NCBI GenBank assembly: GCA_036557885.1
Contig: DATBGS010000005.1
Location: 1-64,000 of the forward strand
Direction of reading: 5' to 3'
Source: DATBGS01 sp036557885
GTDB taxonomy: Bacteria > Chloroflexota > Ktedonobacteria > Ktedonobacterales > DATBGS01
DNA: 64,000 nt
This document shows positions 1 to 8,926 of this stretch, in pieces (position 1 is the stretch's first letter; each line of letters begins with the position of its first letter). Below the pieces are notes generated by a model. That model was not told the DNA's origin. It made no database searches and worked only from the letters and a program-made list of their open reading frames with translations. Made by a program: the position numbers and the translations under genes.

Positions 1-173
1 GCCAACTGGACGCGCATGGCACCCCCATTGACGCCTCCCGGCACCGCAGCACCAAAGAGCTCGTGAGCGCCGACGGGTAGGAGACTGAGAAGAGTGACCT
101 CTGCCCCGACCACGCTGGCCACGTCGTCCAGGACCTCGTCCGGCAGCTCTTCGGGATGGGTGCTCTGGTTCAT
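1..173 (-). CDS. N-terminus of a GAF-like domain protein (partial, runs off window)
   Basis: An open frame on the minus strand starts at ATG 173-171 and continues past base 1, giving 57 residues. GGGAGG lies 6 bases upstream of the ATG, which supports this start. The segment around DDVASVVGAEVTLLSLL resembles the start of GAF sensor domains, where a short helix leads into a hydrophobic strand. GAF domains bind small ligands or cofactors and usually sit in signalling proteins. Only the N-terminus is visible, so the family is tentative and the output domain unknown. Confidence 0.5.
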   Translation of the reverse strand, partial: MNQSTHPEELPDEVLDDVASVVGAEVTLLSLLPVGAHELFGAAVPGGVNGGAMRVQL

Positions 174-544
174 GCTGTCCTCCCAAATCCGGCCTGTCAG
201 CGTATGCGAGCTGCTGGTCTTGTCGTCAGTTGAGGCCAGTCGGGTCTGCGGGCAATCCGTCGAGCCCATCTCTGATGAGCTGCGCTCTCGTCGCTGTCAG
301 CCCGCCTCATGTTCGCCGCCTCACGTGTGGCCAACTCCTGCTTTCAGTGCAAAATCGGTCCACCTTTCAGTTAATTTACCACATGGAATGCGCAACGAGC
401 GGCTAACCTGTAGCGAGCAGGGATAAAACATGTGCCTTCTTGAGTAGGAAAAAGCAACCACTTTCTCAGAAGCGAGGAGGGGCACAAGCGGGGAACGCTA
501 AGAAGACCACAAACTGGCGCGAAGAAACCACCCAGGAACCTCTT
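174..544. other. Intergenic, no supported gene
   Basis: This stretch separates the GAF-like gene start from the 3' end of the kinase pseudogene. Open frames here lack ribosome binding sites and recognisable domains. I see no clear repeat or terminator. Confidence 0.5.
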
Positions 545-1519
545 TTATGCTCGGCTGACCCTGGGTGAAATCCAAGCGTGCAGAGATCGACGGTTCTCAC
601 TGGACGGATGTGTAAGGTATGCTGTGATGAAGTTTCTCGCAGCCGATTCGGTAGCGTTGGCAGGCGAAGGCGGGGTGATCTGTGTGGCGGCAAAGAGCAG
701 CGGCTTTTTGCCCTCAGCGGCCTCTGAGAGCGCGGCAGCAAAGTCTTGCGCGGTGGCGTAGCGCTCTTTCGGGTCTTTCGCCAGCGCTCTGGACACCACA
801 TAGGCCACGTCTTCTGAAATCGCCGGAACTCGCTCGCGCAGTGGTTGCGGCGTTGCAAACAGATGCTGGGTGGCAATCTCACCAAACGGGCCACTAAAAG
901 GGGGTTCGCCAGTTAGCCACTCGTAGACAATGACGCCCAGCGCGTACAGGTCGCTGGCTGGGCGCGGCTTGCCCTGAATCTGCTCAGGGGCCATATAGGT
1001 GATAGTGCCCAGCGCCTCCTGTGTACTCTGCGAGTGGGAGCTTTGCGCGACTGTGGCGATGCCAAAGTCGCCGAGCAACACATTCCCATCCGCAGAGAGC
1101 AGCAAGTTTTCTGGCTTGACATCGCGATGAATCAGCTTCTGCTCATGCACGTAGGAAAGCGCCTCGCACACTTGCCGGACATAGGGCAAGATTGCCTCTA
1201 CCGGCAGTGGTGTTCCCCTGGGGTGGCGCTCGCGCAGCGTGCCGCCAGGCGCGTAATCCAATACCAGAAAGGGGGTGCCCTCGCCGGTAGCAAACTCCAA
1301 CAGCCGCACAATATGCGGATGGCTCAAGCGCGCAATCGTGCTGGCCTCGGCGTTGAATCGCTCGATATCTACGCTCGTCAACTGCGCGTTCAGCACTTTA
1401 ATGGCCGCCTGTGTGCCCAGTTCTATCTGCTCGCCCAGATACACCTCGGCAAAGCCACCCCGTCCCAACAGTCACGCCAGACGATAGCTTCCCAGTTGCT
1501 GACCAACACGCTCAGCCAT
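545..1519 (-). pseudogene. Ser/Thr protein kinase with an in-frame TGA at codon 16
   Basis: The Hanks-type kinase domain is well preserved: glycine loop GRGGFAEV, HRDVKPENLLL catalytic loop, DFG as LGDFGIA, and APE as MAPEQIQG. The natural start is ATG 1519-1517, because AAGGAGG lies 8-9 bases upstream and the N-terminus reads MAERVGQQLGSYRLA, as usual for this family. Codon 16 (1474-1472) is TGA, where relatives carry Arg or similar. A TTG at 1468 two codons later gives a 307-residue frame that could be restarted, but it lacks the first strand of the N-lobe. The C-terminus stops soon after the kinase domain without the membrane segment and sensor typical of such kinases. I read it as a pseudogene or a very recent nonsense allele. 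Confidence 0.75.
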
Positions 1520-1996
1520 TAAGACTCCTCCTTGGAGACACGATGTCGTCTATGAGAAATAGGCGCTCGTGCTCAAACACAGCCATTATATGGCGGCAGG
1601 GCTGTTTTATCAAGGGATCAGCCACTTTTAAGGCTAATTTGCCCTGTATTTATCATCAGCATGCCCCCTTTCAGCACCGATTTTTAAGCAGGCGGTGCGA
1701 AAGATGCTCACCTGATTAAAGATAGCATGCTGTACTCACAATACGGCTGTGATTTTTGGAGGCTCGCATCCTTGAGAGCGCAATTAATACTGCCCGTGTG
1801 CAAAACAAAGGATGGTCGGTATCCCTTTGAAAGCAACCCTGCTCTGGAACAATTCATGAGAGATGGTGGCAGGTGAGCAGACGAGCAGCGATGGGCTTCA
1901 AAGAGATGTGTCACCAGAGTGTTCTGTATGCCCAGAGATCCATCACCCAACCTATGGGCAGCTGGGAATCTACGCGCTCAGGAACGTCTTAGGTTG
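1520..1996. other. Intergenic, no supported gene
   Basis: The kinase ribosome binding site (complement of about 1527-1533) lies at one end. The rest is AT-richer than its neighbours and shows only short unsupported frames. Confidence 0.45.
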
Positions 1997-3136
1997 CTAT
2001 GTCATGGCAAACCCGGCATGTCTGGGATGCTCAAATCCAAGGAGGTGCTCACACATTGCCAGCGCCCGTTGATAAAGTGTCCTTGCTTGCGCTGGTTCCC
2101 CCTGTGTCTGATAGAACCGGGCTAACTCATGAAGGACTATTGCCAAGTCTGGAGAGGCTGGATGAACCTGGCTTTCATAGATAGCCAGCGCGTTGATACA
2201 AAAGCTCCGCCTGTTCCTGGTCATGCCTGGAGAAGAGGGTCGCCAGGAGATGAAGGCAGCTAGCCGTTCGCGGATGGTTGGGACCAAGTTGATCTTCAGC
2301 GATAGATAAAGCCCGCCGCGCCAACTGCTCTGCCCGCGCAACCTGCCCTTGGGCAGCGTAGACCTGGGCAAGCACCTTGAGGCTAAGCCCTGCTGCGGGA
2401 CGGTTTGGCCCCAGCCCCTCTTCTCACATGTTCAACGCCCGCTCGGCGCAGAGTTTCGCTTGCTCGTAGCAGCGCTGCATCAGGTAGAGTTCTGCCAGGT
2501 GGTCAAGAGTTGCCGCAATCTGGGGATGACCCGGCTTAAAATGTGACTTCCAAATGCCCGGCGCCTGCTTAAAACCCTGCTCAGCCTCAACATAGCTTTC
2601 TTGCCCATGACAGACATTAGCTAGGTTGGTGAGGCTATCAGCGGTTTCAGGGTGATCTGGCCCACTGCTCAGCTCTCGAATGATGAGTGCTCGCTGGCAG
2701 AAGTGCTCAGCCTTGGCATAGCTCCCTTGTTGCCAGCAGACAACCGTCAACTCATTCAGGGTGCGAGCAATCTCGTCGTGATCTGGCCCCAGATGCTGCT
2801 CACAGAGCGCCAGTGCCCGTCAAGCAATCTCTCGGCAAAATCACTTTTCCCCTTTCTCCATGAGAGAGCTGCATAGAAAAGCAGTGGAGGAACGTTGTCG
2901 GGATGGTCAGGGCCATGAAGCTGCTCGCTCAGCATCGCTGCTTGTGCTGCAAGTCGCTCGGCTTCTGGGTACCTCCCGCGCTCGAAGAGGTAGTAGGCCA
3001 TCTTGAAGAGCAGATCTCCCATCTCAGGCCGATAGCGCTCCACTTCAGCGAGCAGCGAGACGCAGGCAAGAGCATGGGGCAGGTAACGCTCGCATTGCGC
3101 GTTCACATGCCAACCACCCATAGACCACGACCCCAC
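1997..3136 (-). pseudogene. TPR-repeat protein, frameshifted
   Basis: Consecutive minus-strand fragments encode tetratricopeptide units of the type found behind NB-ARC ATPases, with repeated motifs such as LGPDHPETADSLTNLA and YQRALAMCEHLLG. The order is 3136 to about 2820, then 2818 to 2424, then 2423 to about 2200, then to 1997. The breaks are a frameshift near 2818, an in-frame TGA at 2426-2424, and a second frameshift near 2200. Reading across the breaks restores a continuous TPR array. No ATPase domain remains upstream, so this is a decayed C-terminal half. TPR arrays mediate protein-protein contacts; no function is likely now. Confidence 0.75.
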
Positions 3137-3752
3137 GTGAACAAAGATCGCTAGCCGAAAGCGGCTAGCCTTGAATCTGCTCTGGCCCCAATGTTTCTCA
3201 CCACGAGAGGAGTCTACTACCAGGGGTGGATCAACCCCTTATAACGCTTTCTTGGTCAATGTGTTGTGGCGCTGAATATGTCCTGGTCTTGTGCACCCTC
3301 ATCCTGACTCGCACCTCCGCGTACGTGACACGCCATCAGCGAAGGCACAGAGGACTGTCAAAAGGATGGGTCGCAAGGGATAGTGCTTCATCCCCTCTTA
3401 GCATGCCGGACGCTTGAAAGCATGGGGGCAACAACATCTGTTCATTTCGGCACTGCTATGGACCATTTTCCCCTCTGGAGCGAGACTTCCACTGAGGTGC
3501 AAGCCTCGCTCCAGGTACTGACCTGTTTCTGGCAGGCGTACCAGCACTGTCAAGCGGCAACCCTGGACCTCAAGCACCAGGGGATGATGCGGGCAGCACT
3601 GAGCGGTACAAGGTGGAGCCAGGCGGGCAAGGGTGTGTGGTCTATGTGAGTGTGAGTGGCTGATCAGTGGCGGGGGTCGAGTGACCCCATCTCCTGCGTC
3701 TTGTCGCCCCTCCTGACCTTGTCTCGCTGCACCCATCTGAGCCGAGAGGATC
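3137..3752. other. Intergenic left of the IS element, no supported gene
   Basis: Frames on both strands (for example 3383-3649 plus and 3398-3787 minus) overlap one another, lack ribosome binding sites and show no domain I recognise. The right edge is the terminal inverted repeat of the IS3-family element. Confidence 0.4.
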
Positions 3753-3798
3753 TGGACTGCACCCCATATACCGGACCAGTGGCTCAAGTCAACTCAGC
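3753..3798. repeat. Left terminal inverted repeat of the IS3-family element
   Basis: It pairs with 6903-6948. The best blocks are TGGA at the tip, ACCCC, CCGGACCA at 3771-3778 and CAAGTCAACT at 3785-3794. The orfB stop codon (TCA on the plus strand, 3784-3786) lies inside it. Confidence 0.8.
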
Positions 3799-4266
3799 AA
3801 CACCTTGCACCAGAGCGGCCTCAAACTCGGCTGGGGGTAGGTAACCCAAGCTGGAGCGCAGCCGCTTTTGGTTATAGACCGCTTCAATGAATCGCCCAAG
3901 ATGGGCTTGGGCATCCGCAAATGTCTGATACTCCTGGAGATAGACCTCCTCATGCTTTAGCGTCTTGAAGAAGCTTTCGGCTTTGGCATTGTCGTAGGGA
4001 TTGCCTGTGGCCGACATACTCACTTGTGCCTGCGCCCGCTCCAGCCGAGCAATATACTCGGTGCTGGCGTACTGCACGCCCCGATCCGAATGGTGAATCA
4101 CCCCTGGTGGTGGCGGGCGGGTCTCTAACGCCATCTCCAGCGCCGCCAAAGTCAGACGGGTATCGATCTGGCGAGACAGCTTCCAGCCAATGCAGCGCCG
4201 AGAGAAGGCATCCAGGACACAGGCCAGATACACAAAGGTGGTCGGCAGGCGGATGTAGGTGAGGTC
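3784..4266 (-). pseudogene. IS3-family transposase OrfB, C-terminal half (DDE integrase core)
   Basis: The frame encodes the rve/DDE core from DLTYIRLPTTFVYLACVLDA through HHSDRGVQYAS (second Asp) to NAKAESFFKTLKHEEV (catalytic Glu) and the usual LGYLPPAEFE tail. It joins in frame, within one GAC codon, to the N-terminal half ending ...QAWVGE at 6154, so the gene was intact before the recombinase element entered. Residues upstream of DLTYIR in the present frame belong to the inserted element. The protein would have catalysed transposition of this IS; it is now split and inactive. Confidence 0.88.
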
Positions 4267-4277
4267 AATGGGCTGAT

Positions 4278-4290
4278 CGCAAATGACAAA
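4278..4290. repeat. Left 13-bp inverted repeat of the recombinase element
   Basis: CGCAAATGACAAA pairs perfectly with TTTGTCATTTGCG at 6130-6142. This is likely the half-site bound by the recombinase. Confidence 0.75.
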
Positions 4291-4336
4291 TTTTGTTTCA
4301 TCCGCACTGCGCGCTTGCACTTGACCTGGTCCCGCG

Positions 4337-4630
4337 TTGAGTTTAGCCCCTGGCGTCGCCGCTCTCACCAGTCGTCCCATCCTTCAGATGATTCTGATTC
4401 TGGAGGATCTGCTCATGCGCCGCCAGTGGTGTCTTCGTCGACAGACGACCCCGTATCCCGATGGACAACAGCGCTGGGATCGAGCATATCACCTGCTGCT
4501 CCAGTGGTCCCAGATTAATGATGTCACAGTTTCAGCCAAGCTTACGGAGGAAATTGATGCGAATTGCTCTGTATCTCCGTGTTTCCACGACCAACCAGAG
4601 ACAGGCCCAAACCATCGAACAACAACTTGA
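4337..4630 (+). CDS. Possible small ORF ahead of the recombinase
   Basis: A 97-codon frame precedes and overlaps the recombinase start. Its middle (LLMRRQWCLRRQTTPYPDG to WDRAYHLLLQW) reads like a compact basic, aromatic-rich helical protein rather than random sequence. An ATG at 4388 is another possible start. The last 25 codons overlap the recombinase in another frame and look like noise, so a frameshift or truncation is possible. No family is recognised; it could be a helper for the element or a relic. Confidence 0.28.
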   Translation: MSLAPGVAALTSRPILQMILILEDLLMRRQWCLRRQTTPYPDGQQRWDRAYHLLLQWSQINDVTVSAKLTEEIDANCSVSPCFHDQPETGPNHRTTT

Positions 4631-6185
4631 TCAGCTCCAGCACGCCCTTGAGGAGCGCCAGTGGACCGTCGCCCAAGCTCATATTTTTCGCGATGATGGC
4701 TTCAGCGGCGCCAGCTTGAAACGGCCCGGCTTGGATCGCTTACGGGATTGCGTGCGCAATCGGGAACTGGATGTCGTCTTGATCACCGCTCCGGATCGTC
4801 TGGCGCGCCACTACATCCACCAGATGGTGTTGCTGGAAGAATTCGAGCGAGGCGGCTGCCAAGTCGAGTTTCTCGAACGCCCCATGAGCCAGGACCCGCA
4901 TGATCAATTAGTCTTGCAGATCCGCAGCGCGGTCGCCGAATATGAACGCACCTTAATCACCGAGCGCATGCGACGAGGCCGCTTGATGAAGCTGCGTGCT
5001 GGGACGCTCTTACCCTGGACGCATCCGTTGTATGGCTATCGGGTCCATCCCGACCGCCCACGTGACCCCAGCGGTGTCACGCTTGACCCCGCGGAGGGGG
5101 CCATTGTAGCAGAACTCTTCGCTGGGTATCTGGAGCAGGACATGAGTTTGCATCGGCTCTCCCGTTCCTTGCATGAGCGGGGCATTCCTTCGCCCACCAA
5201 CAAGCCCTGGTGGGGTCTGGCCACCATTCGGGGCTTGCTCACCAATCCCACCTACACCGGCACCCTCTACAGCCGACGCGTGCACTACCGCGCCCCGCAG
5301 ATCCGCCGCTCGGCAACCCATCCGCTGGGGCGCCCGCACGAGACCGCCATTCCTCTGTCTCCGGAGGAATGGATCCCAGTGGCCCAAGTGCCAGCCATTG
5401 TCAGTCACGAGCAATTTGAGCGCGTGCAGGCCAAGTTGGCGCACAATCAGAGCTTTGCCCGGCGCCATAACACCGCTCACCACTACTTGTTGCGCTCCCT
5501 GGTCAGTTGCGGGCGCTGTTTGCGTGCCTGTACCGCTCGCACGGCAGGCAAGTATGGATATTACCTCTGTTCTGGCAAAGCCAAACCGATGCACCGGGGT
5601 ACCGAAAGTCCCTGCGAGGCGCGCTTCATTCCAGCGGCTCAATTGGATGAAGTCGTCTGGAAGGATCTCTGTGAGGTGCTGACGCACCCTGACCAGATTT
5701 GCCTGGCCCTCGAACGCGCACATGGAGGCCACTGGCTTCCCCAAGAACTCCAGTCGCGGCGCGAGCATTTGCGAAAGGCACGCCACCACCTGGAACAGCA
5801 ACGCGACCGCTTGACGGAGGCCTATTTGCAGGGCATTATTCCCCTGGCAGAATATGAACGCCGACGCCGCGATCTGGAGCAGAAAATGGAGGCCATCGGT
5901 CAGATGGAGGCGCAGTTGCTGACCCAAGCGCACAACCAGGAGCATATAGCCCAACTCGCCTTGTCCATGACGGCCTTTTGTCAACGAGTCCAGCAGGGGC
6001 TGGCTCAGGTGACGTGGGAGCAAAAGCGGCAGTTGGTGGAATTATTGGTTGATCGGGTCGTGGTGACGGACGACCACGTCGAAATTCGCTACGTGATTCC
6101 GACCTCTCCTGCCAGCGAACACGTCCGTTTTTGTCATTTGCGTACAGACTATTTCTCCGACCCAGGCTTGATCCAGCCCAGTTAG
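4557..6185 (+). CDS. Large serine recombinase (site-specific recombinase/transposase)
   Basis: The protein has 542 residues from ATG 4557, chosen because GGAGG lies 6 bases upstream and the sequence then reads MRIALYLRVST. The catalytic Ser is residue 10. Domains in order: resolvase N-terminal domain (about 1-145), recombinase DNA-binding domain (about 160-265), a zinc beta-ribbon with CGRC and later Cys (about 315-370), and a charged coiled coil (about 395-460). It cuts and rejoins DNA through a phosphoserine link and is the likely mover of the element at 4267-6153. Its final 9 residues and stop codon lie beyond the element end, in antisense transposase sequence. An in-frame upstream extension to 4461 lacks family similarity. 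Confidence 0.92.
   Translation: MRIALYLRVSTTNQRQAQTIEQQLDQLQHALEERQWTVAQAHIFRDDGFSGASLKRPGLDRLRDCVRNRELDVVLITAPDRLARHYIHQMVLLEEFERGGCQVEFLERPMSQDPHDQLVLQIRSAVAEYERTLITERMRRGRLMKLRAGTLLPWTHPLYGYRVHPDRPRDPSGVTLDPAEGAIVAELFAGYLEQDMSLHRLSRSLHERGIPSPTNKPWWGLATIRGLLTNPTYTGTLYSRRVHYRAPQIRRSATHPLGRPHETAIPLSPEEWIPVAQVPAIVSHEQFERVQAKLAHNQSFARRHNTAHHYLLRSLVSCGRCLRACTARTAGKYGYYLCSGKAKPMHRGTESPCEARFIPAAQLDEVVWKDLCEVLTHPDQICLALERAHGGHWLPQELQSRREHLRKARHHLEQQRDRLTEAYLQGIIPLAEYERRRRDLEQKMEAIGQMEAQLLTQAHNQEHIAQLALSMTAFCQRVQQGLAQVTWEQKRQLVELLVDRVVVTDDHVEIRYVIPTSPASEHVRFCHLRTDYFSDPGLIQPS
6130..6142. repeat. Right 13-bp inverted repeat of the recombinase element
   Basis: TTTGTCATTTGCG is the exact reverse complement of 4278-4290 and lies 12 bases from the GA junction. 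It sits inside the recombinase reading frame. Confidence 0.75.
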
Positions 6186-6536
6186 CTTGGCTTCGGCCAA
6201 CAGATTGGGATAAGTCTGATACCCATGTGCCGAGTCGGTCGTCACGACAAAGTGGCGCTGCAAGTGACACAGCAGCGATTCTTCCCGCATCACGCGCAGC
6301 ACCCGCTTGTGATTGACCTGCACGCCTTCCCGGCGCAGCGCGTGCGTTACACGCCGATAGTTGTACCCAGGAAACTCCAGCACGATCCGCTCAATGGAGT
6401 CCCACAAGGCGACATCCAGTTCCGCTTGCTTATTCACTGACGGGCAAGCGTAGTACCAACTGCGACTGACGCCCAGCCAGTCAGATAACTGACGGATGGA
6501 GAGTTGTGGAAAGGCTTGTTGCACTATCTGCATCAC
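6154..6536 (-). pseudogene. IS3-family transposase OrfB, N-terminal half (HTH_21)
   Basis: From ATG 6536 the frame encodes the helix-turn-helix part of OrfB: IRQLSDWLGVSRSWYYACPS, then YNYRRVTHALRREGVQVNHKRVLRVMREE, ending ...GLDQAWVGE at the insertion point. The frame is open upstream through the A-run at 6590-6597 next to the orfA stop, as expected for OrfAB expression by minus-one frameshifting, although the orfA TAA directly precedes the run. It continues at 4266 as DLTYIR once the insert is removed. Confidence 0.85.
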
Positions 6537-6595
6537 CGTGTGCCGTTCCTGGACGCTGTGGCGTGCACAGCTTGATAACTCTGTAAGGCTTTTTT

Positions 6596-6853
6596 TTACG
6601 CGGCATTCTCCAGGGCTAACTGCCCGCAGAACCGCTCCAACTCGGCGACGCGCGCTTCAAAGCCACTGGGCTGCCTCCCCTCCTTGGGGGTAAAGGCCGC
6701 TTCGCCGCGCTCCTCGTATTCCTTGCGCCAGTGCGCCAGCACACTGTCAGCCAACTGATATTCCCGGCAGACTTGTGCGGGGCGCTTATGTCCCTCCGCG
6801 AGCTGGCGGACCACCTCCAGTTTGAAGTCTCGGCTAAATGTTCGTCCTGGCAT
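6596..6853 (-). CDS. IS3-family transposase OrfA (HTH_Tnp_1)
   Basis: This 85-residue protein starts MPGRTFSRDFKLEVVRQLAE and carries the IS3/IS911 OrfA helix-turn-helix (residues about 5-50, AQVCREYQLADSVLAHWRKEY) and a C-terminal leucine-type helix. OrfA binds the IS ends and, fused to OrfB by frameshifting, forms the transposase. It stops at TAA directly before eight A residues, the usual site class for slippage. The partner is broken, so the gene is intact but probably unable to support transposition. Confidence 0.85.
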   Translation of the reverse strand: MPGRTFSRDFKLEVVRQLAEGHKRPAQVCREYQLADSVLAHWRKEYEERGEAAFTPKEGRQPSGFEARVAELERFCGQLALENAA

Positions 6854-6902
6854 AACTCGTCACCTCACCTTTGCTCTGTGTCTACTGTAGCACAGAGGAA
6901 TG

Positions 6903-6948
6903 GCTCAGTTGACTTGCCTTCGTGGTCCGGTCCGAGGGGTTCACTCCA
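6903..6948. repeat. Right terminal inverted repeat of the IS3-family element
   Basis: Read inward on the minus strand it begins TGGAGTGAACCCC and contains CCGGACCA and CAAGTCAACT in the same register as 3753-3798. Confidence 0.8.
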
Positions 6949-7305
6949 ATAGTCCGTTCCTCTCCTCCCGTCTCTTCCAATCAGGCTACACTCACCATCA
7001 GGTGTTGAGTGTGCTCAGGAGAAAGAGATCGAAACGGGAGAAGAGAAGCGGATGTCACACCAGTGAGGGAAAATTGTCTCTGGAGAAGCGACTCCCCCTT
7101 GTTCACGAAAAGCCGATCCGAATACCCCTGGCAGAATCTCGCGGCGCCGACGGTGTGTGCGACGCGCGCGTCGTACACTATGGCGAGCACAAGGCCCTGT
7201 GGAAGTGTGAGCATTCTCTATGTGCAGAGGAAAAGTAATGATGGGTTCTGTCCTTGCTGTGGTGAGCTACACCTTCCACTGTCTGGCAGAGGGGCCAATT
7301 GAACT
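6949..7305. other. Intergenic, no supported gene
   Basis: This lies between the right end of the IS3 element and the stop of the FAD monooxygenase. Two overlapping frames on opposite strands (6900-7238 plus, 6981-7214 minus) have no recognisable domain. No terminator with a T-run is evident. Confidence 0.4.
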
Positions 7306-8598
7306 TCATTTCGAGAACAACCCTCGCAGCAGGTAGAGTGGTGCGGCGCGATTGAAGGCGCGCACATCGGTTGAACCGCTCGAAATCCCAAAGAACTGCC
7401 TAGTCACGTTAGGATCACGCGCTATCGTGCGGAGCAGCGCGCGCTCCAGCCTCGTTGGTTCCCGCGTAAGGCTTTCTCCAAACTGGTAGGTGAACGCATA
7501 CATCGGTTGCAACGCCCTATCGCGCTTTTGCTGCATCAATGCCGCCGCCTCCGGCCATATTTGACTTGCTGCTTTCGCCGTCAGCGGGGTACCACCTGTA
7601 GCCATATCTAATGCCTCTAGAGTTTGCTGGACAGTAAATAACGCATCGTAGAATCCCTGACCACTCGCTGGATCTTTGAAATGCGTAGCATCGCCCACAA
7701 GCGCCCAGCCAGGGCCGCCAGCCGGCCGAAAGTATCCTGGCTGCGGAGCCAGGCCCATGATTTTTCCGTGGAGTTGCAGGTTATCTAGACGGTCTTGTAA
7801 CAAAGGCACACTTTGCCAGGTGGCTTGGAGTTCTGCCGCTGACTGGTGCTGAAACTGGCGATACTGGTCCACGGGGAAAAATACACTGATCACCTGGACG
7901 CCATCGCCGGTATCACTAAATACGACAAGGCGGTGATCTTTGGCGGGCACAAACGCCACCTCACCCAGGCCGGTCATGTCGATGCCTTCGCAATGGCTAT
8001 AGAAAAGCGTAGTATAGGAGGTCCGCACGTTATAATCCTTGGCAGCGACCAACTGGGCCACCTTTGAAAAGCGCCCGTCTGCACCTACGACAAATGGAGC
8101 ATACAATTCACGGATATGCAAGCCATGCTCCTCTGTGTCTAAGCGTTGTTGAATACGCACGCCTGCGGCTTGTTCGCCCTTATAGAGCAGATCAACGACG
8201 GTCCAACCCTCAAAGAACGTAATAGCAGGCTGCTGTTGGAGAACGTAACCGAGGAGGACATCATCGAACAGTTCCCTTCTCAATATGTAGCCATAATCAA
8301 ATCCTCCATAGACTGGTATTGGCCCTTTGATGGTAATGTCCGAGGTGATCTGCATATGTAACGTCTTTATCTTTTGAAGCCGAGGCACCACCTGTTCAAT
8401 TGCCGGAAACAAGCCGAGTTCACGGAACTGAACAAGCGCGCGAGGAAAGTTGATAGGCACAGAGAGCGTGCCGCCGAGGGGTCTTCTGCCTCGCTCGATC
8501 AGCGCGACCTTCCAGCCACGCAAGCCGAGCTGATAAGAGAGAGCACTGCCAGCGATACGGGCGCCAACAACCACCACGTCAAAGGTATCCAGAGACAT
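7306..8598 (-). CDS. FAD-dependent monooxygenase / geranylgeranyl-reductase-like oxidoreductase
   Basis: The 430-residue protein has the three FAD fingerprints of the PHBH fold: an N-terminal Rossmann motif (VVVGARIAGSALSYQL, residues about 9-24), the DG motif (VVGADGRFS, about 170) and the GD motif (WALVGDATHFKDPASGQGF, about 300). The start at 8598 is backed by AGGAGG 5 bases upstream. Such flavoproteins hydroxylate aromatic or polyketide substrates, or reduce isoprenoid chains. The second glycine of GxGxxG is replaced by Arg (GARIAG), common in this subgroup. No partner gene indicates the substrate; the gene stands alone. Confidence 0.85.
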   Translation of the reverse strand: MSLDTFDVVVVGARIAGSALSYQLGLRGWKVALIERGRRPLGGTLSVPINFPRALVQFRELGLFPAIEQVVPRLQKIKTLHMQITSDITIKGPIPVYGGFDYGYILRRELFDDVLLGYVLQQQPAITFFEGWTVVDLLYKGEQAAGVRIQQRLDTEEHGLHIRELYAPFVVGADGRFSKVAQLVAAKDYNVRTSYTTLFYSHCEGIDMTGLGEVAFVPAKDHRLVVFSDTGDGVQVISVFFPVDQYRQFQHQSAAELQATWQSVPLLQDRLDNLQLHGKIMGLAPQPGYFRPAGGPGWALVGDATHFKDPASGQGFYDALFTVQQTLEALDMATGGTPLTAKAASQIWPEAAALMQQKRDRALQPMYAFTYQFGESLTREPTRLERALLRTIARDPNVTRQFFGISSGSTDVRAFNRAAPLYLLRGLFSK

Positions 8599-8926
8599 GG
8601 CTTCCTCCTATATACTAAAAGTGCTGCTTCACCGCGTGATTGCGGTTTCCATTGGACATTACCTCTGCCTGGCTGATAAAATAGTGGGCGAGAATTTTTA
8701 AGCCCCCTAAGGTAGGATACCAGCTAGGAAGCATTCCAAAACGGGACATACCGCTTGGTTGCAGCTTGCCATCCCATTCTATCTCTGAAAAGAGAGAGGT
8801 GGCCGAAATCCCTGGACTATCTTATTAAGAGTCGCTGCCTCGCTTCATCTTGATTAGCTAAACGAGCAACAAAATCGCACAGCTTTGTATGCTCATGCCG
8901 TGCAGCTCGGTACTCTCCCTGGGTCG
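8599..8926. other. Intergenic, promoter side of the monooxygenase
   Basis: No supported gene. The stretch separates the monooxygenase start from the 3' end of the ankyrin pseudogene, both on the minus strand, so it should contain the monooxygenase promoter, but no box stands out. Confidence 0.4.

Larger units (their letters stand above)
4267..6153 (+). mobile_element. Minimal transposable element encoding a large serine recombinase
   Basis: The insert lies exactly between the two halves of orfB. Both junctions carry the same dinucleotide, TC on the plus strand (GA on the transposase strand) at 4265-4266 and 6154-6155. The ends carry the 13-bp inverted repeat CGCAAATGACAAA, 11-12 bases inside each junction. 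Large serine recombinases exchange strands across a central dinucleotide, and TnpX/TndX elements (Tn4451, Tn5397) are flanked by GA. The only recognised gene is the recombinase, so the element resembles an IS version of those transposons. Confidence 0.8.
3753..6948 (-). mobile_element. IS3-family insertion sequence, interrupted by a serine-recombinase element
   Basis: The element is bounded by imperfect terminal inverted repeats, TGGACTGCACCCC at 3753 and TGGAGTGAACCCC read inward from 6948. They match at 33 of 46 positions with no gaps. It carries orfA (6596-6853) and the two halves of orfB on the minus strand. Removing the 1,887-bp insert leaves about 1.3 kb, the usual IS3-family size. I see no clear target duplication (flanks end ATC and begin ATA), so the copy is probably old. 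Confidence 0.85.

Noticed and set aside
94..426. Plus-strand 110-codon frame near the window start
   Set aside because: It overlaps antisense to the GAF-like N-terminus, which has a good ribosome binding site; the plus frame is Ser-rich low-complexity with no domain.
3398..3787. 129-codon minus-strand frame left of the IS
   Set aside because: It runs into the IS terminal repeat, is Cys/His/Pro-rich without a motif, and competes with a plus frame.
5010..6023. 337-codon minus-strand frame
   Set aside because: It is entirely antisense to the serine recombinase, whose motifs are intact; it is a GC-bias shadow.
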